From Prevotellaceae bacterium UBA2718 (GTDB lineage Bacteria > Bacteroidota > Bacteroidia > Bacteroidales > Bacteroidaceae): a DNA stretch of 11,999 bases. Positions 1 to 7,131 of this stretch are shown piece by piece. A model generated the notes under the pieces. The model made no database searches and had not been told where the DNA came from. It was given only the letters and a program-made list of their open reading frames with translations. The translations under genes were made by a program, and so were the position numbers. Positions within the stretch are counted from its first letter, which is position 1; each line of letters begins with the position of its first letter. Where the stretch lies: the NCBI GenBank assembly GCA_002353975.1, contig DEKQ01000136.1, positions 1 to 11,999 on the forward strand. The letters run 5' to 3'.

Positions 1-342
1 GACGGCACAGGCAAGAAAATACGCGTGGCCACGGAGGTAGCTCAGGCCGTCGGATTGAAGAATTGCCAACCTGTGCACATGAGGGGCGAGGAAGAAAAGG
101 GCAAGTTCGACTTTGTGGTAAGCCGGGCCGTAATGCCCCTGCCCGATTTGCTGAAGATCATTCGGAAAAACATTCAGAAAAGACAACAGAATGCTATGCC
201 TAACGGGCTTTTCTGTCTGAAGGGCGGTGACGTTCGTGAAGAAATCAGCACAGTAAAGAACATTGCCCAAGTGAGCCATCTCTCCGATTGGTTCGACGAG
301 GAATGGTTTAAAGAAAAACACTTAATTTACGTACCCCTATGA
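1..342 (+). CDS. rsmG: 16S rRNA (guanine(527)-N7)-methyltransferase RsmG, C-terminal half
   Basis: RsmG (GidB) uses S-adenosylmethionine to methylate N7 of G527 in 16S rRNA, in the 530 loop of the small subunit. The frame is open from base 1, so the gene enters from the left. About 113 residues are present out of a usual 205-215, and the SAM-binding glycine motif lies outside. Seen here: GKKIRVATEVAQAVGL (residues 4-19, following the second SAM strand), the FDFVVSRA segment (36-43) with the conserved Ser-Arg, then GLFCLKGGDVREEI with the conserved LKG, and a C-terminal strand ending in YVPL. This order is diagnostic of RsmG. The GTG at 25 is an internal valine, not a start. The stop overlaps the next start by 4 bases (ATGA), so translation is probably coupled. 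The family call is firm; only the truncation limits it. Confidence 0.9.
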   Translation, partial: DGTGKKIRVATEVAQAVGLKNCQPVHMRGEEEKGKFDFVVSRAVMPLPDLLKIIRKNIQKRQQNAMPNGLFCLKGGDVREEISTVKNIAQVSHLSDWFDEEWFKEKHLIYVPL

Positions 343-995
343 TGAATATCCGACGGTTTGCATGTAATATGCTCGAGGAAAACTGCTATGTTGTGAGCGA
401 CGACACCGGCGATTGTGTTGTCATAGATTGCGGAGCCTACTATGATAATGAGCGGGCGGCTATAGTCAACTATATTCGAGATAACCAGCTGAATCCTGTC
501 CATCTGTTAGTGACGCACGGCCATTTAGACCATAACTTCGGAAATAACACTATCTACGACGAGTTCGGACTGAAGCCGGAAGCATCGGAAATGGACGATA
601 ACCTAATGCGTGCTCTTGGACGGCAGGCAGAGGTGATGTACAGCATGCGTCTTAACTATGATTTTCCTGAAGTTGGAAAACACCTTACGGCCAACGAAAC
701 CATCACCTTCGGCACTCATAAGCTAAGGGTGCTGACCACTCCCGGACACTCTCGAGGCAGTATATGTTTCGTATGCGATGCCGAGAAGGTGGTCTTTACA
801 GGAGATACGCTCTTCCGTATGTCTGTGGGCAGAACCGATTTCGAGGGTGGAAGCACTCAGCAAATCATCGATAGTCTGCATCGGTTGGCAAAGTTGCCCG
901 ACGATATGGTGGTATTGCCTGGCCATGGTCCGCAATCGACCATCGGCGATGAAAAGAAGTTTAATCCTTATATGAGAATGGGGAGAAGCATGTAA
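339..995 (+). CDS. MBL-fold metallo-hydrolase, glyoxalase II-like
   Basis: This is a soluble cytoplasmic metallo-beta-lactamase-fold hydrolase of 218 residues, close in layout to the short glyoxalase II-like (YcbL-type) proteins that hydrolyse thioesters. Metal ligands are all visible: THGHLDH at 59-65 (H60, H62, D64, H65), H137 in TTPGHSRGS, D156 in FTGDTLF, and H196 in LPGHGP. The segment GDTLFRMSVGRTDF is typical of the glyoxalase II branch. The long C-terminal substrate domain of true hydroxyacylglutathione hydrolase is absent, so the substrate is uncertain; glutathione is not expected in this group. Two ATG codons stand in a row (339 and 342), and either could be the start; the first overlaps the rsmG stop. 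It lies between rsmG and ruvC with a 4-base gap to ruvC. That suggests cotranscription and does not reveal a shared function. Confidence 0.85.
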   Translation: MMNIRRFACNMLEENCYVVSDDTGDCVVIDCGAYYDNERAAIVNYIRDNQLNPVHLLVTHGHLDHNFGNNTIYDEFGLKPEASEMDDNLMRALGRQAEVMYSMRLNYDFPEVGKHLTANETITFGTHKLRVLTTPGHSRGSICFVCDAEKVVFTGDTLFRMSVGRTDFEGGSTQQIIDSLHRLAKLPDDMVVLPGHGPQSTIGDEKKFNPYMRMGRSM

Positions 996-999
996 GCTA

Positions 1000-1575
1000 A
1001 TGGCTACGAAAAAGATAGTAACAGAGAAAATCATACTTGGCATCGACCCAGGCACCAATGTCATGGGGTATGGATTAATAAAGGTAGTGGGCAACAAAGC
1101 CCAAATGATGGCCATGGGCGTTATCGACATGCGTAAGGAAAGCGACCCTTATCTGCGACTGGGAAGGATTTTCGAGCGGGTGACGGGCATTATCAACGAG
1201 TTTCTGCCGGACGAGATGGCCATCGAAGCACCTTTCTTCGGGAAGAATGTCCAGTCGATGCTCAAACTAGGACGGGCTCAGGGTGTAGCCATTGCCGCCG
1301 CTATTCACCACGATATTCCCATTCATGAGTATGCGCCCCTGAAAATCAAAATGGCGATTACCGGCAACGGAAGCGCAAGCAAAGAACAGGTGGCTGGTAT
1401 GCTACAAAGATTGCTGAATTTAGATGAGGAACACATGCCGCATTTTATGGATGCCACCGATGCCTTGGGAGCTGCATATTGTCATTTTCTCCAATCGGGC
1501 AAACCAGAGTCGCAAGCCTCATATCGTGGTTGGAAAGACTTTGTAGTTCGGAATCCGAATAAAGTAAAACAATGA
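1000..1575 (+). CDS. ruvC: Crossover junction endodeoxyribonuclease RuvC
   Basis: RuvC is the dimeric Holliday junction resolvase that nicks two strands of the junction held by RuvAB, completing homologous recombination. The protein has 191 residues, a little longer than the E. coli form (173) and near the size usual in Bacteroidetes. The four acidic catalytic residues of the RNase H-like fold are in place: D16 in LGIDPGT, E76 in AIEAPF, and D151 and D154 in DATDALGAAYCHF, matching E. coli D7, E66, D138 and D141. The loop GKNVQSMLKLGRAQGVAIAAA is also family-typical. The tail after about residue 168 is basic and poorly conserved. The gene follows the MBL gene by 4 bases, and its stop overlaps the next start in ATGA. 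No ruvA or ruvB is nearby, so ruvC is separated from its partners here. The window also carries addAB, another recombination system, but in a different transcription unit. Confidence 0.95.
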   Translation: MATKKIVTEKIILGIDPGTNVMGYGLIKVVGNKAQMMAMGVIDMRKESDPYLRLGRIFERVTGIINEFLPDEMAIEAPFFGKNVQSMLKLGRAQGVAIAAAIHHDIPIHEYAPLKIKMAITGNGSASKEQVAGMLQRLLNLDEEHMPHFMDATDALGAAYCHFLQSGKPESQASYRGWKDFVVRNPNKVKQ

Positions 1576-3080
1576 GAACCATCATAAGAATAGAAAAAGG
1601 TGTCACAAAAATGCCTCAATGGAGGATGGCTGAACCCGTTGACTTCGTTTTGAACGAAGGCGAACAGCTGGCCATTGTGGGGCCGAACGGCGGCGGCAAG
1701 TCGATGTTTGTTGATATGCTGACCGGCAGACATCCTTTGTTCCCCCAGATGGTGAGTTATGATTTCGCTGATGATGAGAGCAAGCTGGTGAGCGACCACT
1801 TGAAATACATTACATTTCGTGACACCTATGGAGGAGACAACGACCGAACCTACTTCCTTCAGCAACGGTGGAACCAAATGGAGATAGACCAGCAGACCCC
1901 AACCGCCGGCAGCATGTTGGAGGAGCATTTCCTTTTAAGCGGAAAAGACACCAAGGAACGGAGAGCAATGCAACAACGCATCTACAGATTGTTCAACATG
2001 GACTATCTGCTCGATAAATATATCATCTTGCTCAGTAGCGGTGAGTTGCGTAAGCTTAAACTAGCTATAGCTTTGTTTGCCCAACCGAGCGTACTCATTC
2101 TTGACAACCCGTTCATAGGGCTCGATGCTCCGACCCGCGAACAACTGAGGCTTCTTCTTGAGCAGCTCTCCAATGAGCATATATTACAACTGATATTGGT
2201 GTTTTCGAAGACTGACGACATACCACATTTCATCACACATGTGGTGGAAGTATACCGCATGAAAGTGGGCTCGAAGATGACACTCGATGAGTATCTTACA
2301 CACAAACCTGCTTCACCTTCACATGTGCTTTCGTCTGACCGTCGCAATGCTATTCTCCATTTGAAAGAAAAAGAAAACAATTATAGTACTGACGAGATTG
2401 TGAGAATGAATCAGGTGACTATCCGCTACGGAAACCGCACCATTCTTAACAATCTCGACTGGACAGTAAGGAACGGAGAGCGATGGGCTTTGAGCGGTTG
2501 TAACGGCTCGGGGAAGTCAACATTGCTTAGCTTGGTATGTGCTGACAATCCTCAGGCCTATGCCTGTGACCTCACACTTTTTGGACATCCTCGGGGGAGT
2601 GGCGAGAGCATTTGGGAAATCAAAAAGCACATAGGCTACGTTTCGCCAGAGATGCACCGCTCCTACCAACGTGACATGCCTGCCATACGTATTGTAGCCA
2701 GCGGTCTAAAAGACTCGGTGGGATTATACGTAAAACCAGACGAGAGTGAATATGAACAATGCCGCTGGTGGATGGACATCTTCGGTATCGGCCATTTGGC
2801 CGACCATACATTCCTGAAACTCTCAAGCGGTGAGCAACGACTGGTGCTTTTGGCACGTGCTTTCGTAAAAGACCCAGAACTGCTGATACTTGACGAGCCT
2901 CTGCACGGATTAGACGACTACAATCGGAGAATGGTGAAAGACATCATCGAAGCGTTTTGTGAGCGACCCAACAAAACGCTCATCATGGTAACGCACTATC
3001 AAGACGAACTGCCCGCTTGCATCACCCACCATCTGAACCTGTCGGTTCAATTATCCTCTACTCTTAATTCAGAAACTTAA
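1572..3080 (+). CDS. Tandem ABC ATPase, ModF/PhrA-like, without membrane domains
   Basis: The 502-residue protein has two ATP-binding cassettes in one chain and no membrane segments. Cassette 1: Walker A GPNGGGKS at 37-44, signature LSSGE at 154-158, Walker B LILDNPF around D178, D-loop GLDAPT. Cassette 2: Walker A GCNGSGKST at 309-317, the strand IGYVSPEMH near 354-362, signature LSSGE at 417-421, Walker B LLILDEP with D441 and E442, switch H475 in VTH. The two-cassette layout and the IGYVSPEMH segment match E. coli ModF (PhrA). In cassette 1 the catalytic glutamate is Asn179 and the switch-histidine region reads VFSKTD, so that ATP site is probably poor at hydrolysis while cassette 2 looks active. 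No molybdate transporter genes are adjacent, so a molybdate role is not supported here. The start overlaps the ruvC stop. Length fits the family; the biological role is unknown. Confidence 0.8.
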   Translation: MRTIIRIEKGVTKMPQWRMAEPVDFVLNEGEQLAIVGPNGGGKSMFVDMLTGRHPLFPQMVSYDFADDESKLVSDHLKYITFRDTYGGDNDRTYFLQQRWNQMEIDQQTPTAGSMLEEHFLLSGKDTKERRAMQQRIYRLFNMDYLLDKYIILLSSGELRKLKLAIALFAQPSVLILDNPFIGLDAPTREQLRLLLEQLSNEHILQLILVFSKTDDIPHFITHVVEVYRMKVGSKMTLDEYLTHKPASPSHVLSSDRRNAILHLKEKENNYSTDEIVRMNQVTIRYGNRTILNNLDWTVRNGERWALSGCNGSGKSTLLSLVCADNPQAYACDLTLFGHPRGSGESIWEIKKHIGYVSPEMHRSYQRDMPAIRIVASGLKDSVGLYVKPDESEYEQCRWWMDIFGIGHLADHTFLKLSSGEQRLVLLARAFVKDPELLILDEPLHGLDDYNRRMVKDIIEAFCERPNKTLIMVTHYQDELPACITHHLNLSVQLSSTLNSET

Positions 3081-3093
3081 ACTACAAAATAAT

Positions 3094-4281
3094 ATGGAAG
3101 ATTTATTTCAAGCATATCGAACATTCTTCGGGAAAGGAGATGCGCTCTACCAGCTCTTCTCTCCCTATCGCATTTGTCCGCTCGGAGCACACGTTGACCA
3201 CCAACACGGGCTTGTAACAGGTTTCGCCTTCGACAACGGGATTGAGTTCCTATTTTCTGCTACAGAAACCGGTAAGGTTGAAATGGCCTCCTTGTCGTTT
3301 GAGGGATTGATGACCTTCAACGTCCAACGATTCAACGAGGAGAAACAAAACAACTGGGGAGATTATCTTCGCGGGGCTGTATGGGCACTACAACAAGATT
3401 TCCAATTGAAGCGTGGCGTGCGCGGTATAGTAAAAGGTTCGATGCCTATTGGCGGTTTGTCTTCATCGGCAGCATTGCTTTGCGGTTTTGTCATGGCTAT
3501 CGACAAAGTGAATCAACTGGGGCTTGACAAACGGCAAATCATTAAGTATGCTTCGATTGCCGAGCGCCAGTATGTGGGGTTAAACAATGGCATACTAGAC
3601 CAAGCTTGCGTTGTATTGTGCGAAGCTGATAAATTGCTCTATCTCGACACTGCTACAGAAGAATACCAATTGCTTCCCTTCGGCGATGGCAGCCAGCCGC
3701 TCCCCTTTGAATTGGGCATTTTCTTCTCGGGTGTAACCCGAAAGCTGACAGGCACCGACTACAACCTGCGCGTCTCAGAGTGTAAAACGGCAGCATGGAT
3801 GCTAGAGGCTTATGAGAATATTCCTCTTCGGGAATTGCAAGAAACACGACTCCGCGATGTCGATGAACAAGTGTTTTTGAAATATGAAGATCGAATGCCT
3901 GAACGTTTTGCACGCAGGGCGCGCCATTTTTACACCGAATGCGACCGTGTTACTGACGGAGTGAAAGCCTGGAAAGAAGGTGACATTGAGAAATTTGGAA
4001 AATATATCTTTGAGAGTTGTGAGAGTTCTATGAACAACTATGAGTGTGGCTCTCCTGAGTTAATAGATATTTACGAAATTATGCGGCGTACTGATGGCAT
4101 CTATGGCGGACGCTTCAGCGGTGCTGGTTTCAAAGGTGCCTGTATAGCTTTGGTTGATCCGAAGAAGAAGGATGGCATCAAACAATTTGTCACCAATGAG
4201 TATTTAAAGAAATATCCTCAATATAAAGACTCATTTGAGGTATATTTCTGCCATCCTTGTCATGGCGTAGACTTTCTTTAA
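3094..4281 (+). CDS. GHMP sugar kinase, galacturonokinase-like (galactokinase family)
   Basis: A 395-residue cytoplasmic sugar 1-kinase of the GHMP superfamily. Motif 1 is PYRICPLGAHVDHQHG (24-39), where galactokinases read roughly GRVNLIGEHTDYNGG: the Glu is Ala32 and the Tyr is His36, while His33 and Asp35 stay. Motif 2, the ATP loop, is PIGGLSSSAA (118-127). The likely catalytic Asp is D169 in NGILDQ. Motif 3 is GGRFSGAGFKGAC (338-350). From memory of the plant galacturonokinase (Arabidopsis At3g10700), PYRICPLGAHIDHQ, YNLRVSEC, NYECG and RFSGAGF are nearly the same, which makes a uronic-acid kinase more likely than galactokinase; no alignment was run. The next two genes, a nucleotidylyltransferase and a UDP-glucuronate 4-epimerase, fit galacturonate to galacturonate-1-phosphate to UDP-galacturonate to UDP-glucuronate. 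It starts 13 bases after the ABC gene and has no visible promoter of its own. The kinase family is sure; the substrate is inferred. Confidence 0.85.
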   Translation: MEDLFQAYRTFFGKGDALYQLFSPYRICPLGAHVDHQHGLVTGFAFDNGIEFLFSATETGKVEMASLSFEGLMTFNVQRFNEEKQNNWGDYLRGAVWALQQDFQLKRGVRGIVKGSMPIGGLSSSAALLCGFVMAIDKVNQLGLDKRQIIKYASIAERQYVGLNNGILDQACVVLCEADKLLYLDTATEEYQLLPFGDGSQPLPFELGIFFSGVTRKLTGTDYNLRVSECKTAAWMLEAYENIPLRELQETRLRDVDEQVFLKYEDRMPERFARRARHFYTECDRVTDGVKAWKEGDIEKFGKYIFESCESSMNNYECGSPELIDIYEIMRRTDGIYGGRFSGAGFKGACIALVDPKKKDGIKQFVTNEYLKKYPQYKDSFEVYFCHPCHGVDFL

Positions 4282-4311
4282 TCACAGGTTTATCATTCAA
4301 TCATACTCTAA

Positions 4312-5064
4312 ATGAAAAATATCATTATCGCAGCTGGCTATGCCACACGTCTCTACCCGCTCACCGAGAACTTTCCGAAACCCCTGCTGAAGGTGGGAAA
4401 CAAGTCAATCCTTGAGCGTATACTCGATGATATTGACAATATAGAGGATATCGACGAACACATAATAGTCACGAACCATAAGTTTGCCCATATCTTTGAA
4501 GAATGGAAGCAACAGATGAACTATCGGAAGCCTGTCATTATCATTGACGATGGCACGACGAGCAACGAAAACCGCCTCGGTGCCGTGCGCGACTTGCTAC
4601 TGGCCATCGACATGAAACATATCGATGATGACATCATCGTACTTGCCGCCGACAATATTCTTGATTTCTCGTTTCAAGGCTTCGTTGATTATTTCAAGCA
4701 GAAGCAATCGTCGGTAATCATGTGTTATCATGAGCCGGAACTCAAGCGTCTGCAACGTACTGGTGTCATAGCTGTAGATGATGACATGCGTGTGCTGGAG
4801 ATGCAAGAAAAGCCTGAGCACCCGGTTTCCGAGTTGGCCGTACCACCTTTTTATATATATAGGCGTGAGGACCTGCCTTTGATTAAGGAATGTCTGAATC
4901 ATGGTTGCGGATTCGATGCTCCAGGCAATCTGGCACATTATTTAACCGACATTACACCTATTCATGCATGGCAAATGCCTGGCACCAGATTCGATATTGG
5001 CTCGTTGGACTCTTATGAAGAAGCTCAACATAGGTTCAATGACGAGAATGATATTTCAGAATAA
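4312..5064 (+). CDS. Sugar-1-phosphate nucleotidylyltransferase (NTP transferase family)
   Basis: A 250-residue enzyme that should join a sugar 1-phosphate to a nucleoside triphosphate, releasing pyrophosphate. The N-terminus, IIIAAGYATRLYPLTENFPKPLL (4-26), is the nucleotide-binding signature of the family with R13 and K23, although the usual glycines of GGxGTR are Tyr10 and Ala11. LGAVRD (89-94) precedes the strand IIVLAADN, where D114 is the expected metal ligand. FDIGSLDSYEEA near 228-238 is the usual closing motif and supplies the second acidic site (D228). There is no left-handed beta-helix domain, so it is a short single-domain form like RmlA and not GlmU-like. It sits between a GalA-kinase-like gene (30-base gap) and a UDP-glucuronate 4-epimerase (17-base gap). 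That predicts uronate-1-phosphate uridylyltransferase activity. The motif alone does not fix the sugar or the base; glucose-1-phosphate thymidylyl- or uridylyltransferase remains possible. Confidence 0.85.
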   Translation: MKNIIIAAGYATRLYPLTENFPKPLLKVGNKSILERILDDIDNIEDIDEHIIVTNHKFAHIFEEWKQQMNYRKPVIIIDDGTTSNENRLGAVRDLLLAIDMKHIDDDIIVLAADNILDFSFQGFVDYFKQKQSSVIMCYHEPELKRLQRTGVIAVDDDMRVLEMQEKPEHPVSELAVPPFYIYRREDLPLIKECLNHGCGFDAPGNLAHYLTDITPIHAWQMPGTRFDIGSLDSYEEAQHRFNDENDISE

Positions 5065-5081
5065 CTTAACAATATAGAAGA

Positions 5082-6179
5082 ATGAAGAATATAAACTTGA
5101 ACCATAAAACGATTCTTGTAACAGGTGCCGCAGGCTTCATCGGATCTAATCTGGTGAAAAGACTTCTTATCGAAACAGAAGGCACACAAGTTATTGGGAT
5201 TGACAATATGAACGATTACTACGACGTGAAGTTGAAAGAGGCAAGACTCAAGGCGCTTGAGACCACTTCCTCGGCTAATACAAGTCAGCAAAAGTCGACA
5301 TTTCTCTTTGTCAAAGGTGACATTTCCGACCGAACGATTATCAACCAGCTGTTCCACCAGTATCAGCCAGCCATCGTTGTCAACCTAGCTGCTCAAGCCG
5401 GTGTGCGCTATAGTATTACCAATCCCGATGCCTATATCCAGTCGAATATCATCGGTTTCTATAATATTCTTGAAGCCTGCCGGCATTCATACGACAATGG
5501 GGAAACCGGCGTAGAGCATTTGGTGTATGCCAGTTCGTCGAGTGTCTACGGGTCAAACAAGAATGTGCCCTATTCCACCGACGACAAGGTCGACAACCCT
5601 GTGTCGCTCTATGCGGCTACGAAGAAAAGCAATGAGCTGATGGCACATGCCTATAGCAAATTATACAACATCCCTTCGACGGGTCTGCGCTTCTTCACGG
5701 TTTACGGACCAGCAGGGCGTCCCGACATGGCTTATTTTGGTTTTACTGATAAATTAGTGCGTGGCGCCAACATCCAAATCTTCAACTATGGAAATTGCAA
5801 GCGCGACTTTACTTATGTTGATGATATCGTAGAAGGTATCGTAAGAGTCATGCAAGGAGCACCTGCGAAACGCGTTGGCGAAGACGGGCTCCCCATCCCC
5901 CCCTACCGTGTATACAATATAGGCAACAACCAACCTGAAAACCTTTTGCACTTCGTGGAAATTCTTCAGGAAGAACTCATTCGCGCCCATGTACTCCCTG
6001 CCGACTACGACTTTGAGTCGCACAAGCAGCTGGTTCCCATGCAACCAGGCGATGTTCCTGTCACTTACGCAGATACCAGTGCTCTGGAGCGTGATTTCGG
6101 CTACAGGCCTTCCACCCCACTCCGCATGGGCTTACGTGCATTTGCTGAGTGGTATGCAGATTTCTATCAGAAGAAATAG
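5082..6179 (+). CDS. UDP-glucuronate 4-epimerase (NAD-dependent, extended SDR)
   Basis: The 365-residue extended short-chain dehydrogenase is expected to interconvert UDP-glucuronate and UDP-galacturonate through a 4-keto intermediate with tightly bound NAD. The Rossmann loop is TGAAGFIG (14-21). D41 in GIDNMNDYYDVKLKEARL should bind the NAD ribose, and that NDYYDxxLKxARL wording is typical of the UDP-GlcA 4-epimerase branch and differs from GalE. The catalytic serine lies in ASSSSVYG (150-157), and the Tyr-Lys pair is Y177 and K181 in SLYAATKKSNE. RFFTVYGPAGRPDMA (203-217), NYGNCKRDFTYVDDIV and the C-terminal MQPGDVPVTYAD are also branch features. The first ATG, 17 bases after the nucleotidylyltransferase, puts the Rossmann strand about 10 residues in, as expected. 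Products usually feed capsule, O-antigen or exopolysaccharide, but here it may also close a galacturonate salvage route. No glycosyltransferase is adjacent. Confidence 0.9.
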   Translation: MKNINLNHKTILVTGAAGFIGSNLVKRLLIETEGTQVIGIDNMNDYYDVKLKEARLKALETTSSANTSQQKSTFLFVKGDISDRTIINQLFHQYQPAIVVNLAAQAGVRYSITNPDAYIQSNIIGFYNILEACRHSYDNGETGVEHLVYASSSSVYGSNKNVPYSTDDKVDNPVSLYAATKKSNELMAHAYSKLYNIPSTGLRFFTVYGPAGRPDMAYFGFTDKLVRGANIQIFNYGNCKRDFTYVDDIVEGIVRVMQGAPAKRVGEDGLPIPPYRVYNIGNNQPENLLHFVEILQEELIRAHVLPADYDFESHKQLVPMQPGDVPVTYADTSALERDFGYRPSTPLRMGLRAFAEWYADFYQKK

Positions 6180-6212
6180 AGCAGTTCCCCAATAAACTAG
6201 AGGGCTCAATAG

Positions 6213-6271
6213 GAGTTGTAAAGCATAACTCTACTCGCACAGAGAGCTATTCTACGAAGCTAGAGTAGCTC
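6213..6271. terminator. Two hairpins in the convergent gap, possible terminator
   Basis: The 80-base gap between the convergent epimerase and walJ-like genes holds two inverted repeats. The first is GAGTTGT (6213-6219), loop of 5, ATAACTC (6225-6231), 7 pairs with one G-T. The second is GAGCTATTCTA (6244-6254), loop of 6, TAGAGTAGCTC (6261-6271), 11 pairs with one G-T; it covers the stop codon of the minus-strand gene. Neither stem is followed by a T run in either direction (the plus strand continues AAAAATT), so this is not a standard intrinsic terminator. The position is right for ending both units. Confidence 0.35.
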
Positions 6272-7063
6272 AAAAATTCCTGTAGGCAATGTGCGCTTCA
6301 AGACATCCAGCTCAAAGTCTTTACCAGGGGCAATGCCATAACTCTGAAGAATCATCTCAACGGTTTTGCGGGCTAGCTCGGGATGATTATTCTCTTCGCT
6401 GAGATGGCAGAGCCATACGTGTCGCAGGGCGGGTGTAGCATAGTTTGCCAGTGCCTCGCCGCAGGCTTTGTTGGAGAGATGTCCACTGCCTGACGCAATG
6501 CGCTCCTTGAGATGCTGCGGATATGGTCCCGTGCGAAGCATCTCCTCATCGTAGTTGGCCTCGAGGACGAGGTAGTTGGCATCTGAGATGTGCTGCTGCA
6601 TCTCCTCCGTCACGTGTCCCACATCAGTCATCAAGCAAAAGACAATCCCCTCTGCCTCTATGCGGTAGCCGATGTTACCGCAGCTGTCATGGGGCACGGG
6701 AAAGGTCGTGATGCTGAAATCCCCGATGGCGAAATGCTGTCCGACCTTGATGGTCTTGCAGTTCTCTGAGGGGATTTTCTTCGGGACGCAGTAGTTGCGC
6801 ATTATGCCTTGGTGGACATCAACGGACGTGTAAACGGGAATGTTGTATTCTGCACTGATAACCCCTACAGACTTGATGTGGTCAGCATGGTCGTGAGTGA
6901 TGAGAATATGGTGCACTCTATCCAGGCTGAGACCATAGTTGTAGAGGTGTTTCTTTATATTTCGTATGCCGACACCAGCATCTATCAGTATCGCGTCGTT
7001 GGCAGTCTGAAGGAAGTAGCAATTGCCGCTGCTCCCACTGCCGATAGACAGAAATTTTAGCAT
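6260..7063 (-). CDS. MBL-fold metallo-hydrolase, WalJ/YycJ-like
   Basis: A 267-residue metallo-beta-lactamase-fold protein of the YycJ/WalJ type, a nuclease-like branch. The start reads MLKFLSIGSGSSGNCY, the usual opening. Metal-site motifs run in order: THDHADH at 56-62 (H57, H59, D61, H62), PHDS with H125, TDVGH with D147, LEANYD with E168, GHLSN with H195, and CHLSEENNHPE with H220. Family length is about 260-270, so it is complete. In Firmicutes walJ lies with the walRK two-component genes and affects coordination of cell division with DNA replication; the biochemical substrate is not settled, and no walRK genes are seen here. It is transcribed away from addA from a shared 84-base region and has a strong promoter match 20 bases upstream of its ATG. 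No signal peptide or membrane segment is visible. The family is secure, the cellular role is not. Confidence 0.88.
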   Translation of the reverse strand: MLKFLSIGSGSSGNCYFLQTANDAILIDAGVGIRNIKKHLYNYGLSLDRVHHILITHDHADHIKSVGVISAEYNIPVYTSVDVHQGIMRNYCVPKKIPSENCKTIKVGQHFAIGDFSITTFPVPHDSCGNIGYRIEAEGIVFCLMTDVGHVTEEMQQHISDANYLVLEANYDEEMLRTGPYPQHLKERIASGSGHLSNKACGEALANYATPALRHVWLCHLSEENNHPELARKTVEMILQSYGIAPGKDFELDVLKRTLPTGIFELL

Positions 7064-7082
7064 TTTGGGTTTATATTTTGTG

Positions 7083-7113
7083 CAAAAGTAGTATTTTTAT
7101 ATGGTTTATCAAA
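7083..7113 (-). promoter_or_regulatory. Bacteroidetes-type promoter for the walJ-like gene
   Basis: On the minus strand TTTG (7113-7110), a 19-base spacer, then TACTTTTG (7090-7083) match the Bacteroidetes primary sigma consensus TTTG, 19-21 bases, TAnnTTTG at every fixed position. The ATG follows 20 bases after the -7 box, so the leader would be only about 12-15 nt. The -33 TTTG is the end of a 9-T run on this strand. Confidence 0.75.
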
Positions 7114-7123
7114 AAAAAACTTG

Positions 7124-7131
7124 TACTTTTG
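7124..7131 (+). promoter_or_regulatory. Promoter -7 box for addAB
   Basis: TACTTTTG fits the Bacteroidetes -7 consensus TAnnTTTG and lies 16 bases before the addA ATG at 7148, giving a very short leader. No clean TTTG stands 19-21 bases upstream; the nearest candidate is TTTA at 7105-7108 with a short 15-base spacer. The forward promoter is therefore weaker than the leftward one by sequence, or needs an activator. Confidence 0.55.

Noticed and set aside
25..27. GTG at 25 as start of the first gene
   Set aside because: The frame is open back to base 1 and the upstream residues (DGTGKKIR) belong to RsmG, so the gene is cut by the window edge.
723..1130. Minus-strand open frame of 135 codons over the MBL and ruvC genes
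   Set aside because: It is antisense to two well-supported genes, crosses their boundary and has no family features.
1572..3080. Naming the ABC gene modF with a molybdate role
   Set aside because: The layout matches, but no molybdate genes are present and the first cassette differs at the catalytic residue, so only the family resemblance is kept.
5082..6179. UDP-glucose 4-epimerase (GalE) for the epimerase gene
   Set aside because: The DNMNDYYDVKLKEARL segment and the GPAGRPDMA segment point to the UDP-glucuronate 4-epimerase branch; GalE has a different sequence after the first NAD-binding aspartate.
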